The notes below the pieces were generated by a model. It searched no databases. It was not told the origin of the DNA and saw only the letters and a program-made list of their open reading frames with translations. Both the position numbers and the translations under genes were made by a program. A stretch of 64,000 nt of DNA from Campylorhamphus procurvoides (lineage: Eukaryota > Chordata > Aves > Passeriformes > Dendrocolaptidae), in assembly GCA_013396655.1 (NCBI GenBank), contig WBMV01007615.1, positions 254,472-318,471 on the forward strand, read 5' to 3'. Shown piece after piece: positions 1 through 12,130 of the stretch. Every line of letters begins with the position of its first letter. Positions within the stretch are counted from its first letter, which is position 1.

Positions 1-3000
1 AGTTTGGTGCCATTATATGCTCCCTGATGGAGTGGAGATAGAAAAAGGCAGAGTAATATTTCATCAGCAGAAACAGCACTGGAACACAGCTGCTAGATAA
101 GGAAATATTCCTTTATTTTAATACAGGGTTGTGAAATAGCTGCATAGGCAACTGTAATAGGTATATGACTCATGACTAATCATGTTTACACTGGAAAGCT
201 GCAATTTACTAATCCAAGATTTCTACAGTCAATTTGTCTGTAGTGGGCTCAGTCAAGTTAGGACCTGCAGTTAAAATGGCCTGAAGTCAAGGATGAGTGT
301 TTTGACTGGTTTGCGTTGATGGACCCTGTTTCCTGCAGGCAGTGGTCTGGGTGCAGTGATGGTAACTGAAGAGTGGTATGATCTGACCTTTGATGGCTGC
401 TGTGGTGTGCACTGGTGATGCTGGAGCTGTAGTCTAGTGAGTGCCAACTCCTGTCCCAAGAAATCAGCACTTTCTTTTTTTCCCTTTGATACTGTGAGCC
501 AAGGACTGTTGGCCAGTGACTGACTCCTCCAGCAGGCCGTGGCTGAGTGTTTTGGTGAAGGACAGCGTGTGGAGAAGCTCATCTGATTGCTGATGATGCC
601 ATGATTTGTAGGGAACTGAGTTTCTAAAACTGTGAATCTGAAACCACTCATGAACACTAAACTCCCATTATACATGCAGCTTAACTCCCAAACCCCTGTG
701 ATTGCAAGCACAATTTTCCATTAATCATACTGTGATAAGGAGATTGTTTTGCAGTTTTAATTTTACATGAAAAATTCCAGCATAATGAGTTTGGAACCTG
801 CAGTTCAGGAGACAAGCCTGGCTTAAAGCTCACTGAGTCAGACTAACTGCAAGGGTGTGTTTCTAATTATGTAAGTTCCTGGAGGAAAGGGAATGGATCT
901 GGTCATGATAATATCAGAATCCCCTGTGGGAAGAAAAGCTTCTTACAGAATCTGGGCATTTATGGTTTGGATTTTTCTATCTGGTCCTCCCTATCCTCCC
1001 TGCTCATTACCACAAGATTTCTTGTGTATTCCCTTGCTGGCTGAATGGGTTTTACCGTTTGAAAATGCCTCATGTTTGCCCTGCAACTGCATTATTGTTC
1101 ACCACTGACCTTGCTGGGAATGATGGCTGGCAGTATAATTAGGCTAAAAGAGAAATGCTGTGTCCAGCTGTCTAACATGGCATGCAGTCTTTGCTGCTCC
1201 TGACTTTGTAGAGTCCCAATTTGGACACTATCTGAGAAAAAACTGCACATTATGTAGGAGATAAAATTAACATTTTTCTTCACCAGTGTTGGGCCTGTGT
1301 GTTCTGCTACTTTCTGGTGTAAGAACTCCTGGTTTAATCTGTCAGGACATGTGAACCAAGACTACTCTTACCTGGACCAAAATGTTCTCTTAGTATTTCT
1401 GATGCTATCTGAAAACAGAAATTAAAAGGTGCTGGTCTTCTTTATTAAAAGGCAAAGGATATGGAATTAAGTAGGCAGGTAAGGCAGTGCCCCAGTTTAT
1501 CTTAAGTCATTGTGGTTGGGCTTGGGATTACTTCCAGTCTGAACATGAAGTGTTTGAAAAGAAAGGTTGCTGGGCAGGATAATTATGTGTTCTTGAAGAC
1601 CAAATGTGGCCTGCAGGAGCTCTTCTTTTTAATATGGAAATGAATAGCATTAAAAGTAGAGCGTACTGGCAGTTCAGGCCATAATGGAGCATTGTGCATG
1701 GGATATATTGTATTCAAGGGCTTCCTGTCCTTTATAACAATGGAGTATTTTTTTGTTTCATTCTCCATTTGCCTTTGATCTCCTAACAATGTGGAGCCCA
1801 TCCCTCCCTTGGTCAGATTTGATCATTATCCCTGTATATAGCAACCCCTGGAAGGAAGAGGAGTCTTGATGATCTGACAGTGGAGGTTTGGCCACCTGTT
1901 GTCTAAAAAATTCCATCTTGCAAAAAAAAGAATTGTTTTGCGTTCCACTCAGGGGAGGTCTTGAATGGAGAATACTTCACAAAATACTTTCCCTTGTGTG
2001 TGAACTTCTTTCTCTTTCTCTCTTGTACTTCTCAGGGAAAGGCACTGACAGAGTGATGTAGCCCCACCTACACCTCCCTGTGCCCTGCAGAGAAGGGTGG
2101 GGTTTCCCCTGTGCAAACACTGTGCAAAGCCATGAGCCAGGCTTTGATGTTTCTCCTGCAGGGACTGGCGTGGATTAGCAAACACAGCCTTAATGTGAGA
2201 GATGGGGAGGTGAGTTTTAGCCTATCTGAACCTTACCTGTCCCATTCTAGGTGATGCAGGCTGGAACATACAGGAGTAGCTCTGTTTACTGGATATTAAG
2301 CACTAATATTTGCCTTCTGCTTCCCAGGTGGAGGCTGGTGATTTAAGGTACCTTAACATAATGTGACTGAAGCCATAGAATCATGGTCATATGGGAAAAA
2401 TCCTTTAGTGCCTTTTTTTGGTATCTAATAAAGCAGTTGGAATAAGGACAAGATGTTTGAACACAAGCAATAAATTGCAATGAGTGTGACACCATGTTTG
2501 TGTGTGACTTGGTGGTATAAGGATATGCTGGAGGAGGGAAGATTCCTCCCATCTCTGAATTTTATGAAGGGTGACATCTTTAAAGAGGCGTTGCCTGTGG
2601 TGGGTTCTAGAGCTTTCCTTCTGTAGTAGCCAAGTGGCAGCCAGATTCATCTGACTAATTTACAATCCCCATTTCAGCTTCAAAAATATGACTATCAGGC
2701 AAAACTGCATTTATGGAATGCCCTGAAGCAAGGTGACATTTTGGGAATTGCCATCAGTTGCCCCTGAGTACCATCGGTGAGGGTTGGAGCCTTGTGCCCA
2801 GTGTGGGCACAACTACAGTGAAAGGAGTGGGTGCACCTGCATTTCAGTATTTTATAAACAGGCTTTCATTTGGATGGTCATAACTTAATGGCAAATAGTA
2901 GTTGAGAGTAGGGAGAAAAGGGTAACATCTCCAGCAGAGATGGCAAGGGATGGAGCCAGGATAACCATAAAATCCAGCTTTTACCTCCTATCCCCTGCAG

Positions 3001-4700
3001 TGAGGGCCTTGCAAACTTGGAAGCTCCAAAATGTCAACTCCTGAACAATGTATAAAGCATTGCATTCAGCAATGTTTTAGCAAGAGTTTCCTTCTGGAAT
3101 AGTGGACTCATTTTGTAATGGAAACAGCAGGAGAGTGGTCATCTCTTCTGCTTAGAGACAAGGCCTTCCTGATGCTAACACCATGCTTGGCATGATATTT
3201 CTGGGAATGTGTGAGCCATTCGGGATTCCCAGGTGAGTGTCAAGAACAATCAAAGGTTAAAATCAGCATCTCCAGGGAGAGACCAAATGAAGCAGTTCTG
3301 TAGAGGAAGGGTGACTGGGGGAGGGTTTGAGAAGTTTTCAAGTATCTTAAGAGATTTTCTGCCAAGAGAAAGGCAATAAATCAGACTCTAAATCCATTCA
3401 GGAGGCAATATGATTACATTGCAGCAAAGAATTAAATAACACTTTATTTTGAACAGTAAGTAAAATAAAAGTCTAAATAGATTGCCCAAGAAGGCAGTCC
3501 TTAAAAAGAAACTGGAGAGACATCTGTCAGCAATGGTTATGGAATTGCTGATCCTGCATGGAAATTAATCAGTTACGTCTCCAGCCCCCTCCCAGACCAA
3601 AGTGTACTGAAGCCTTGCAGGGCTTTGGGGATCTGGCTCATCCCCCACCGTGGTATGTTAATGTGTACAGAGCAGTATGTTAATGGGTACAGAGCAGACT
3701 GCTGAGGCAAGGGTGTGAAACTGCTTCCCTGCACCCTGCTGGTCCAGTGAGCTCTAAGTGTTGCCTGCAGGAGCACAGAAAGTCTCTCTGGTGCAAGCTG
3801 GAGTGGTGGGGCGGCGGAGACCTTGATACCTTTGCACTGCAGAGCCTGGGGCTGGCACAGCCTTTGCCCCAGAGGAAGGGGAGGGGGTGAGCAAAGGCTT
3901 TAGTAGGGCAAAGGCTGTGTTGTCTTTTGATCCTGACTCCAGTCAAGGCAGAGAGGAGGTTGGCATGTTCCCTGCACTTCTAGCCAGGCCAGCAGGGCTG
4001 GAAAAAGTCTCAGTGCCAAGAGAGAAAACTTTTGAGCAGGCTGATGCCCTTTGTCCCGCTGTCTGGAGGGCAAGGACTCACCCCAGCACCGAGCTGGAGG
4101 CAGCCCAGCACATTCATGTGCCTCTGTACCCAGCCAGCAAGGCAGGCCTGCAAGCTCTGCACAGCCCTGGGCTGGAAGAACACTCTGGGGGCTTTGGGAA
4201 GAAAAGGGGATATTTTCCTCCCATGTGTGGCTTACCCATGTCCCTGGAAAATCTCCCACCCCTGTGTACAAGCAGCACAGCCAGGAGCAGAAAGCCACTG
4301 AGTTGTGTTGGCTTTACACCTCTGTGTCCTGCACAGGAGTGCTGGGAAGCTGCAGGCATTCTGAGCCACATGCCAGGGGTCTCCCTGCGTCATGCCTGGT
4401 GGTCCAGGACTCACAGCAGCCCTGTGTCAGCAGGCTGCCTGGATCACTCGTCTGCACTTGTCCCCTTGGTTATTGCCTTGTGCTCTGGCACTTGTCCTCT
4501 TTGTTGTCCTCATCTCATGAGTGCGCTCATTCTTGGTCTCCACAGTCAAAAATCAAAACCTGGTATAGCTCCCTACAGGTGTTGTCTTCTCTTTTTCCAA
4601 TCAGTATCACAAACAGATTTATTAATGATGGTGAATCACCAGTGTGCCTCCTGTGCAGCGAGGCCATGAAAGAGCAACATTTTAGTTGCTGGCAGGTCAA
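1..4700. other. intergenic DNA, no gene recognised
   Basis: I see no exon of a known protein here on either strand. Open frames are short or unrelated to any family I know. A TTTATT at 113-118 would be a poly(A) signal for a minus-strand transcript, but nothing upstream of it on that strand looks coding. A 22-bp near-perfect duplication lies around 3655-3700 (units containing TATGTTAATG..GTACAGAGCAG). By human synteny PEX11A would be expected on this side of PLIN1, but none of its exons is visible, so it probably lies outside the window. Confidence 0.6.
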
Positions 4701-4704
4701 GGAG

Positions 4705-5140
4705 GGCAGTTGTTTCTCTATGAAGCCCTTGTGAGCCCACATTTGGGGAACCGTGTCCCGCTTTAGTCCCACCAGCACAGGAGAGATCTCAACTAGAGTC
4801 CAGCAGAGGATCGTTGAGAGGGTAAGACATTTAGGGGCATGGAGCACATGCTGTACCAGCCCTGAGGAGCACAAACTCTGCTCAGAGGTGCACAGAACAA
4901 AGATAGAAGATCTAGATAGAAGGCACCAACTGAAACAGAGAAAACTCCATCTGGACATAAGGAAAACCTGGTTTACCATTAGTATGGTTAGCACAGGTCC
5001 CAGAGAGATGGGAATCTTGTCCTTGGAGAATTTCAGTAGTGCACAAGATCTTGAGCAGCCTGATCTACCTTCGAGGGTAGCCCTACTTTGAGTAAGGGTT
5101 GCATGAGACAACCTCCAGAGATCACTTCCAACTTTATTTT
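4705..5140 (+). mobile_element. CR1-type LINE, 3' end fragment
   Basis: The stretch resembles the 3' part of avian CR1 elements in order. It begins with the 'tctatgaagccc..gtgagcccacat' segment. It continues through the 'gaaccgtgtcc' and 'gagagatctcaactagagtccagcagagg' segments and a 'aactccatctggacataaggaaaacc' segment. It ends with 'acaacctccagagatcacttccaactt', the usual CR1 3' end. It is diverged, has no intact reverse transcriptase frame, and is an old 5'-truncated copy. Orientation is plus. Confidence 0.85.
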
Positions 5141-6546
5141 TTCCTCCATTTCTGTCTAGTCCAAATGCCTGGAGCTTTCCTAGTGCAGTGTCTGCCCTGA
5201 CCCTCAGCTACAAGCCTCCTCACCAAGACCCATGAATCCTTAGAAACTGTGGACCTGACCAAAGCCGATTGTTTAATGCAGGATGTGTCCCTTACATCTA
5301 CTTTCTGCTCCTTGTGCTTAGTAAACTCATGTGGGGAGAAACTATGTTCTTGGTCTGTGTTAGATTTCCCAGCAGGGTAGTATCCTGGTCTACCATGGGG
5401 CAAAACAGGGGCTATAGAACTACAGGAAGGTTTTTAATTCTTAGGAAGCTGTCTGACTCTTCACTTTCTCCCTGGCTGCTCATCTGTTGCTTTTGAGGTG
5501 GTGAAGTCCAAAGGCAGCTTCTTCTCATCTTCTATCAAAGGAGTGGTGTTAAACCCCCATGTATCCCAGCTGTATCACAGCTTCTGGGCTCTGCAGGGAA
5601 GACAAAAAAGGGGATTTTCTGCCGTCATCTGTTCCCAATTACGGTGGTTTCAGGGAACTCTTTGGCCAGTTTCCACCACAATCCGTCATCTCCCAAACTC
5701 ACGCAACTGGGAGGTGGGGCCTCGTGGTGGTGGTAGTGGCCAGAGCACTGAGCATCACCCTCAAAGGACCTGGGTAAAGGGACGGTGCAGCCACCAACCT
5801 CTGCTCCTGCTCTGCTGGGGACGGGCTGCCCCTTGGTGAGTAGCTGTGCCACTGGGTGCTCCAGGGACAGCTTTAGTGGGACTGGGGGGTGAGACCAGGG
5901 ATCACTTACTCTTTTTACATTTTCCAAATTTCATCTGCTGCTAAGAAAAGGGAGCCAATGCTGGGGCTGGGACCTGGAGTTGTGCTTTTCACTGTCACCC
6001 AACAAGGAACAGTGGAGTCAGGTGTTTTGCAGTGCTTTTGTCCCCTACATCAAGCTGGGGCTGCACTGGAATGGGCACTGGTGTTACAAACAGCAAATGT
6101 GTGAGATGGGGATGCTGATCTCAGCTGGACATCCCACCACTACTCACAGCTCCTCTCTCTGCTCCTGTCCTGCTGTCCTACCCCTCCTCAGCCTGAGTCT
6201 CTTCTCATGCATATCTGTCAGCTTCCTGATTGCTGAGTTTGTTCTGTTAGTGTCCTTTATCCTGCCTGTACTGTAAGTTTTTCAAACTAGATGCCTCTCA
6301 ACTAACTTTTTGCATCTTTGTGTGTTAAGACACACTAGCAGGGGAGGGCTGTGTGGAGACATTGGTTTTACAGCTTGACTGGTAAAAAGTCAAGTGTTGG
6401 GCAATGCTATATCCACGGCACCCATGGGAGGTGCATGTCTCAGCCCAGCTCCTGGCCCTGCTGTTCTTGAGGGTGCAGGATTGAGGGGAGGAGAATGAGT
6501 CCAGCCCTGCCTTTGCAGGGTCTGCGGCTCCCAACTTTGCTTTGCA
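5141..6546. promoter_or_regulatory. 5' flank / probable first intron of PLIN1
   Basis: No coding exon is visible. The first coding exon of PLIN1 is preceded by a good acceptor (tttgctttgcag ending at 6546/6547), so the promoter and at least one non-coding first exon should lie in this stretch or further left. I cannot place the transcription start from sequence alone. Confidence 0.4.
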
Positions 6547-6561
6547 GGTGAAAGCACCACA

Positions 6562-9500
6562 ATGACAGTGAAGAAGAGTCAGACTCTGCAGAATGGAAGT
6601 GCCCAGGTGGGTGTGGGAACGGAGAGAGAGGGGAGGCCAGAAGTGTGCCAAGGGGGCCAGGTAGCATATACCAACTCTGCCAGACGAACACCAATCACAT
6701 CTCACACTGTCCCACATGTCACCATGTTATCTCTATACGGATCTTTACTTGCAATAGTATAGAGTGTCATAAAAGGGAAAAGATAAACCTTTTTGCTCAC
6801 TTGAAATTAAATAGTTCAGATTCAAAAAGGTTAACCCTGAACTATATCCTGAGTTGATGTGAGCCCTGGGTGACAGCTGCTGGCAATGTCTGTTCTTCAT
6901 CCATGGCCCCACTGTAGCCCCAAGCCTCCAGCAGTCATGGAGGTTTCCAGCAAGGTGGAAAGTCAGAGGGAACACCTCAGCTGGGTTTGGGAGATGGGAG
7001 GAGTAGGGATTGTCAACCCTCTGACACTGCCTGTGGTGTCCCTGCTGCTTCAGTGGCAGCAGCCAGCCTGCTTTTCCATGGCTGTGCCTTACAGAACACA
7101 GCTGGGAGACCCTCAATGGGTTTGAGAAACGGCCTTCTCTGGTGCAAGCCAAGGTCCTCTATGGTCACTGAAACACACCAAATGCCCCCGGTGTGTGGGC
7201 GATGGGGCATTCCTCAGGGAAAGGCTGTTGGATAACTGATGGCTATCTGATGTGCAGGAGAATGTGCTGCAGAGGGTCCTGCAGCTGCCAGTGGTGAGCT
7301 CGACCTGTGAGAGTCTCCAGCGGACCTACACCAGCACCAAGGAGGCCCACCCACTGATGGCATCAGTGTGTGAGGTCTACGAGCGGGGCGTGCAGGGCGC
7401 CGGTGCCTTGGCCATGCGGGGCATGGAGCCCGTGGTGCGCAGGCTGGAGCCACAGTGTGAGTACCAGTGCCAGGGGAACATGGCAGGGGTGCCCACCAGA
7501 GGTTCCCTTGGTGGGACAGTGCTGGCACAAGCATGTGCTACTACAGCCTGGGTACTTTTCTTACCATCCTCTTGCACGAGGCAGTCACTGTGGCCAACAA
7601 CCTGGCTTGCCGGGGCTTGGACCATCTGGAGGAGAAAATCCCTGCTCTGCAGTACCCCGTTGACAAGGTAAGTCACAAGCAGGACAATTTGGGATCCCCC
7701 CAGACCCGCTGCAGAGCCCACAGCACATCTTCTTTGCTCTTGTTTCTGGATGGTGAGGGGCTGCTGAAAAACAAGGCAGCATTTCTAAGTGAGGTCTCCT
7801 CCAGGGGCTTCTGCAGCTCAGAGGATAGTTGGGGCTCCCAAATACGGGTCAACAATGTCCTGTGTCCCATCCCTGCCAGCTACCTCTAGCTCAGGAAGGA
7901 GAGGAGCTGTTTCCTGGCATGTGGCTGGGGTTCTGTGGTCCCTCCAGCTGTCCCATGCCATCCCAAGCACACCAGCAGGGTTGTTCTCCATCTCTCTGCT
8001 GGCAGCTCGCATCTGAACTGAAGGACACCATCTCCTGCCCCCTCCAAAATGCCAAAAGCACCATTAGCAGCTCCATGGATAAGATCATAGAGCTGGCAGC
8101 GGAGGGCTATGAGGCCACCAAGAGCACAGTGGAAACGACTGCAAAGTACACAAGGAAGAACTCGGTGACCCAGATGGCCGCTGCGGGGGTTGACACAGCC
8201 CTGGGAGGGCTGGAGAAGTTGATGGAGTACCTGCTGCCAGAGGAGGATGAAGAAGCAGGTAGTCCTGATGCCTAGATCCCCTCTGAGGGTGTCTGCTGAT
8301 GGCTGGCTGGTGGCTCCTCATTTGTGGGGTTCTTGGGGCAGGAGGCAGTCTCTGGATTTTGGTGTAGGGCCTAGGAGGGTGGTCCCACTAGGATGTAACC
8401 TTCCCACCATTATTCTGCCTGTGCTCCTCTGCCTTTTAGATCAGAAGCCCAAGAAGAAACGTCAGTCAACAGAAAAGGTCTCACAGCAGCAGCCCAGCAC
8501 TGCCAGCACTGCCAGCGCTGCCAGCGCTTCCAGTGCTCCCAGCACTCCCAGCGCTCCCAGTGCTCCCAGCGCACCCAGTGCACCCAGTTCTCCCAGCACT
8601 CTGGGCCGGATTGGTGCTTTGGTTAGCACTGTCTCCCACCGTGCTTACCAGCAAACCACTCAGAGCCTCCAGCGTGTCAAAACCAAAGGGCAGGAGCTGG
8701 CCACTTGGATTCCCATCGTGGTGAGTGCCAAAATCCACCTGGCCAGGTTCCTCCTCCCCCATACCCTCCTTTAGGCTGATTTTTGAATCAGACATTTGAG
8801 GCACCTTGGAGCAAATCCAAAAGCAAAATATGTTTCCCCAGCTCAGCAGGACAAGGTGGGGCCATTGTTTACTGCGTGATGTTCACACACAACCATGTAC
8901 TGCATCAGTGGGACAAGTTATTTTTAGCAGGCTCCCAGTGTACCATTGTTGATTTATGGCTTGCCATAACATCCTTCCTAAAGCAAAAAGCCCCTGCAGA
9001 GACCCAGAGGGGGTGGAGAGGAGGCCCCTCTCCCACCCTGTGCTGCAGTGGGAAACCCTTCCCTGGCCTGTGCCAAAATCCCAGAGCTCACATCGGCCCT
9101 CGGGGTTTCTCCCCAGGTGCACAAATGAAGTCCCTGCTCCCTCTGCACCCCAAGGCCCCTGTAAAATCCTCAGACTAAGCAGGATGGAGAGGATGGGACT
9201 TGCCAGCTTCCTCTGAGAGGTGGGTTTTTGCTCCTCTTCCAGGGCAGCCTGGCCAAGCCGAGTGTACCCACAGCACCGCAGGCTCAAAGCGATGGGCAGA
9301 GCAGCACAGGTGGCTGGCTGAGCCAGCGGCAGAGCAAGGCACCAGAGCAGAAGCAGGAGAAGGCAGGGAAGAAAGACAGCCCCCACACCAAGGTATGGAG
9401 AAAAGGAGGGCAGTGAGCTAGGGATGCCCCAAAAGCATCCTCCTACCCATGGACCATGCCAGCATGGAGGCTGATCCCCCCATACCCTTGGGGAACAGGC

Positions 9501-11206
9501 CCCCATCCCTGCTGAACCCTGAACAGCAGCTTGGAGGAGGTGAGGTGGGGTTTGGCAGGGAGCTGCCCCAGCAGTGCTCTTCCCTGATTCCCCAAAGCGG
9601 GGGGCTGTGGGTAGCCTCTGTGCCAGGCAGGGCTTGTATGTTCATGACTCCTTTGAAGCTGTGGGATGTCAGCACAGAGCTCCCTACTGAGCCCCCGAAC
9701 ACCCCTGAAAACTCCCCCACCATGGTCCCAGCAGCAAGGAGTGGTGTGAGCTGGCGGGGCTGGGAACTGTGTCCAGCATTGGCTCCGCTGGGACGTGGGG
9801 ACGGGAAGCAGCAGGTTGGGGTCACTGCCCTTCACCTCTGCCTGCAGCGGAAGCACAGCCTGGAGCAGAGGGTCCCTGGGGGCCTGGAGTGGGGGGAGCT
9901 GGCGGGGACAGGGAACGACCCTGCTGCAAAGGGCTGCAGCGGCTTTGGAGAACAGCGAGCTGAAAGCACTCAGGCTTTCATCTGTGAAAGGGTGGAGAGC
10001 CCAGGGCCACCCCTGTCCTGCCTGGAGGGGCTGGTGAGGAAAAGACCAGGGCCAAGAGCTGAGCTGGTTTCTCTTGGCAGGCAGGGGAGGATCCTGGGCT
10101 GGTGGGCAGTGTGGCTCACAACCTGCAAAGTGCCTGCGCCTCCGGCATCTCCAGCGTGAAGAAAGTCCCAGCCGTGGCCTGGGATGCTGCAGAGGGGTTG
10201 ATCCTTTTCACCCCCCGCAGGCTGTCCAGGGCCATGGAAACGGTGGATGCTCTTGGGGGGACCCTTGTCAGTGCCCCTAAGCATCTGCTGGGCACCCTGT
10301 ACAGCTACGTGCCGGTGAGTTTGTCCCCAGTCAGGTCCTGGCCATCTCCAGCAAACCCCATTTTGCCCAACCTCCTCCCATGAGTATCTCATAGGTTCAG
10401 GCAATGTCAGGAGGTATCAGAGTGGGGAGATGGGGTGCTGTGAGGACACCTCCATCTCACCCTCTTCCTGAAACTTCCCCCAAGCCATGACAGTGGGTCC
10501 CCCCCCAAAACCGTGACAGTGAGTTCCCCAATAGAAACAAGTTGGACAGTGATGGCACCTTCACACAGTTCATTCCCAAGCCACGGTGTGGCCACACTTT
10601 TCTGGGAAGGTGCAAGTTCGAGTTGAGACTATGTCTCCTCTCCTTTACCCCACCCTCTTGCTCCCCTGGGGCCATTTCTCCACAACTGCTCAGGGGCTGC
10701 CCCTCTGTGGAGCAAACTGGCTTATCCTGAGGTTCTTCCAGTTTAGGGTGGGGGACTGTGTAGCACAGGTAGAGCAGGACTGGCAGGTGGGTACAGCCTG
10801 GCTGCGTGCTCACCCCATCTCTCAGCTTCGCAGGCAGTCAGTGAAGGAAGCAGAGGCATCCAGGGGCAGCAAGTCTGACGCAGAGAAGACAGAGAAGAAG
10901 GAAGAGAAGGAGGAGACCAAGCCTGCTGCCCCCTCCACTGAGGAGAAATCCCAGCTGAGGAGTGACTGGCGGCTGTACCGTGGCCATCACCCCCTCTCCT
11001 TCCTGGGGCTTGAGGACCCCCTCTTCCTGCGGCACAACTACTACCGCAGCCCTGCCTTCGAGCCTGAGTACCCCTTCCCAAGGAAATCTGCCTTCTCCCC
11101 CTACAACAGGCGGGTCAGTGAGGGTTCCTACCGCTTCAGCCCTGAGTCCATGTACAGCCGGGCTTACTACGGCAACCTCTACACTCCTGTCTTCAAGAAG
11201 GACTGA
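6562..11206 (+). CDS. PLIN1: perilipin-1, lipid droplet coat protein
   Basis: Perilipin-1 coats adipocyte lipid droplets and gates lipase access to triglyceride. Eight coding exons join in frame: 6562-6606, 7258-7456, 7585-7667, 8006-8258, 8440-8720, 9243-9392, 10081-10314 and 10826-11206, all with GT-AG junctions. They give 541 residues against about 522 in human. The N-terminal PAT region is clear (ENVLQRVLQLPVVSSTC, YTSTKEAHPL, ACRGLDHLEEKIPALQYP) and is followed by the ASELKDTIS 11-mer-repeat region and a WIPIV segment. The acidic stretch present in the mammalian protein is largely missing. Exon 5 instead carries a Ser/Ala/Pro repeat. The final exon has a Lys/Glu-rich run, then a Tyr/Phe-rich tail containing RRVSEGSYRFS, which aligns with the mammalian PKA site RRVS near the C-terminus. 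A second basophilic site, RRQS, opens the last exon. The start ATG at 6562 (MTVKKSQTLQNG) matches the mammalian start in position and sense. Confidence 0.95.
8494..8603 (+). repeat. coding 9-bp repeat (Ser-Ala-Pro) in PLIN1 exon 5
   Basis: Imperfect repeats of GCTCCCAGC / GCACCCAGT / GCCAGCACT encode alternating Ser, Ala, Thr and Pro (units such as APSAPSAPS). It stays in frame within the exon, between a Lys/Arg-rich segment and the conserved GRIGALVSTVSHRAYQ segment. Slippage at this tract should make the protein length-variable. Confidence 0.9.
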
Positions 11207-11376
11207 GTCAGTGGGGAGGACAAGCAAATCCCAGCTCCCTTCTAATTCCCCCACAGCATGCTTTGCCCAGGCCCCTGCAGCTGCCCACATGCACCGCTGT
11301 ATCAGGACAGGAGCTTTAAGTGGTAGACAGGCCATGGGATGTCTTATTCTGGAGTGCATCAAGATCAGGATGAGGT

Positions 11377-11382
11377 AATAAA
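11377..11382 (+). terminator. poly(A) signal of PLIN1
   Basis: AATAAA lies 171 bases after the PLIN1 stop codon and defines a short 3' UTR (11207 to about 11400). A second AATAAA at 11883-11888 could be an alternative signal. Confidence 0.7.
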
Positions 11383-11399
11383 GGCAGACAAAAGCCCTG

Positions 11400-12124
11400 C
11401 TGCTGGAAGGAGAAGGTAGGGAGAGGCTGGGGCCAAAGGGGAGCAGTGAGGCAAAGGAGTGCGGAAAGAGTCGTGAGACCAGAGAAGAGGGAAAGGGATG
11501 AGCCAGGGCTGACACTGGGTTACCCTGGTCCCTGCTGAGCAGATACCATGGACTTAGACAGGCCTCACGTTTAGAGAGTATAGGGAGGACAGTGAAGCCA
11601 TCAAACATCACCAGAGCAAGCCTGGTTTCCTGTCCTTCCTCCCTCCCTCTCCCCTTGCAGGACCCATCCCTGGCCACAGATTACTCCTCTGTGGAGGGGC
11701 TGACAATCCCCACCAACCAGCAGGATTCATGAGTGGGAAAGCCCAAGGCACTTTCCTCCCAGCTAGTGGTGGGATGGATGGTGGGGTCGGGAAAAAGACT
11801 GATGAAAACAGATGGAGCTCCTGGAGCCCCTCTCCCGCAGGATCACCTGGATTCCCACAATACCTAGTTGTATTCACTGCAGTAATAAACCTTCCCTCCT
11901 GCCGCCTGCTCCATCTGCTCAGCTGCTTTATAGGAGACACCAAACCAAGGGAACAGAGTGGGGTGAGACCCCCAAAGCAGGGCCAAGGGAGTGGGTGTGG
12001 GTAAATCCTTGGGTTGCTGCCACAGGGACAGTGGGTGCTCATACCCAGCACAGTACATGTGTCTTCCTGTGCCCCAAGTACAAATTCACAGCTCCAAGGA
12101 GCCAGGGCTTCCTGCCAAAGACAA
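11400..12124. other. spacer between the convergent PLIN1 and Ras-like genes
   Basis: Only about 0.7 kb separates the poly(A) signals of the two facing genes. I see no coding exon in it. Open frames here are GC-driven and match nothing I recognise. Confidence 0.5.
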
Positions 12125-12130
12125 TTTATT
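12125..12130 (-). terminator. poly(A) signal of the Ras-like gene
   Basis: TTTATT on the plus strand reads AATAAA on the minus strand. It lies about 950 bases beyond the stop codon at 13082-13084, so 12125-13081 is the likely 3' UTR. Confidence 0.6.

Noticed and set aside
271..711. 146-codon minus-strand open frame near the left edge.
   Set aside because: No recognisable domain, no splice context or codon pattern suggesting a gene. Probably chance.
3340..3560. Possible degenerate CR1 or other LINE remnant (GATTGCCCAAGAAGGCAGT and following).
   Set aside because: Similarity is limited to one short block and there is no recognisable 3' end, so I did not list it.
1..6500. Search for PEX11A exons expected next to PLIN1 by human synteny.
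   Set aside because: No peroxin-11-like sequence is visible on either strand. The gene probably lies beyond the left edge, or has moved.
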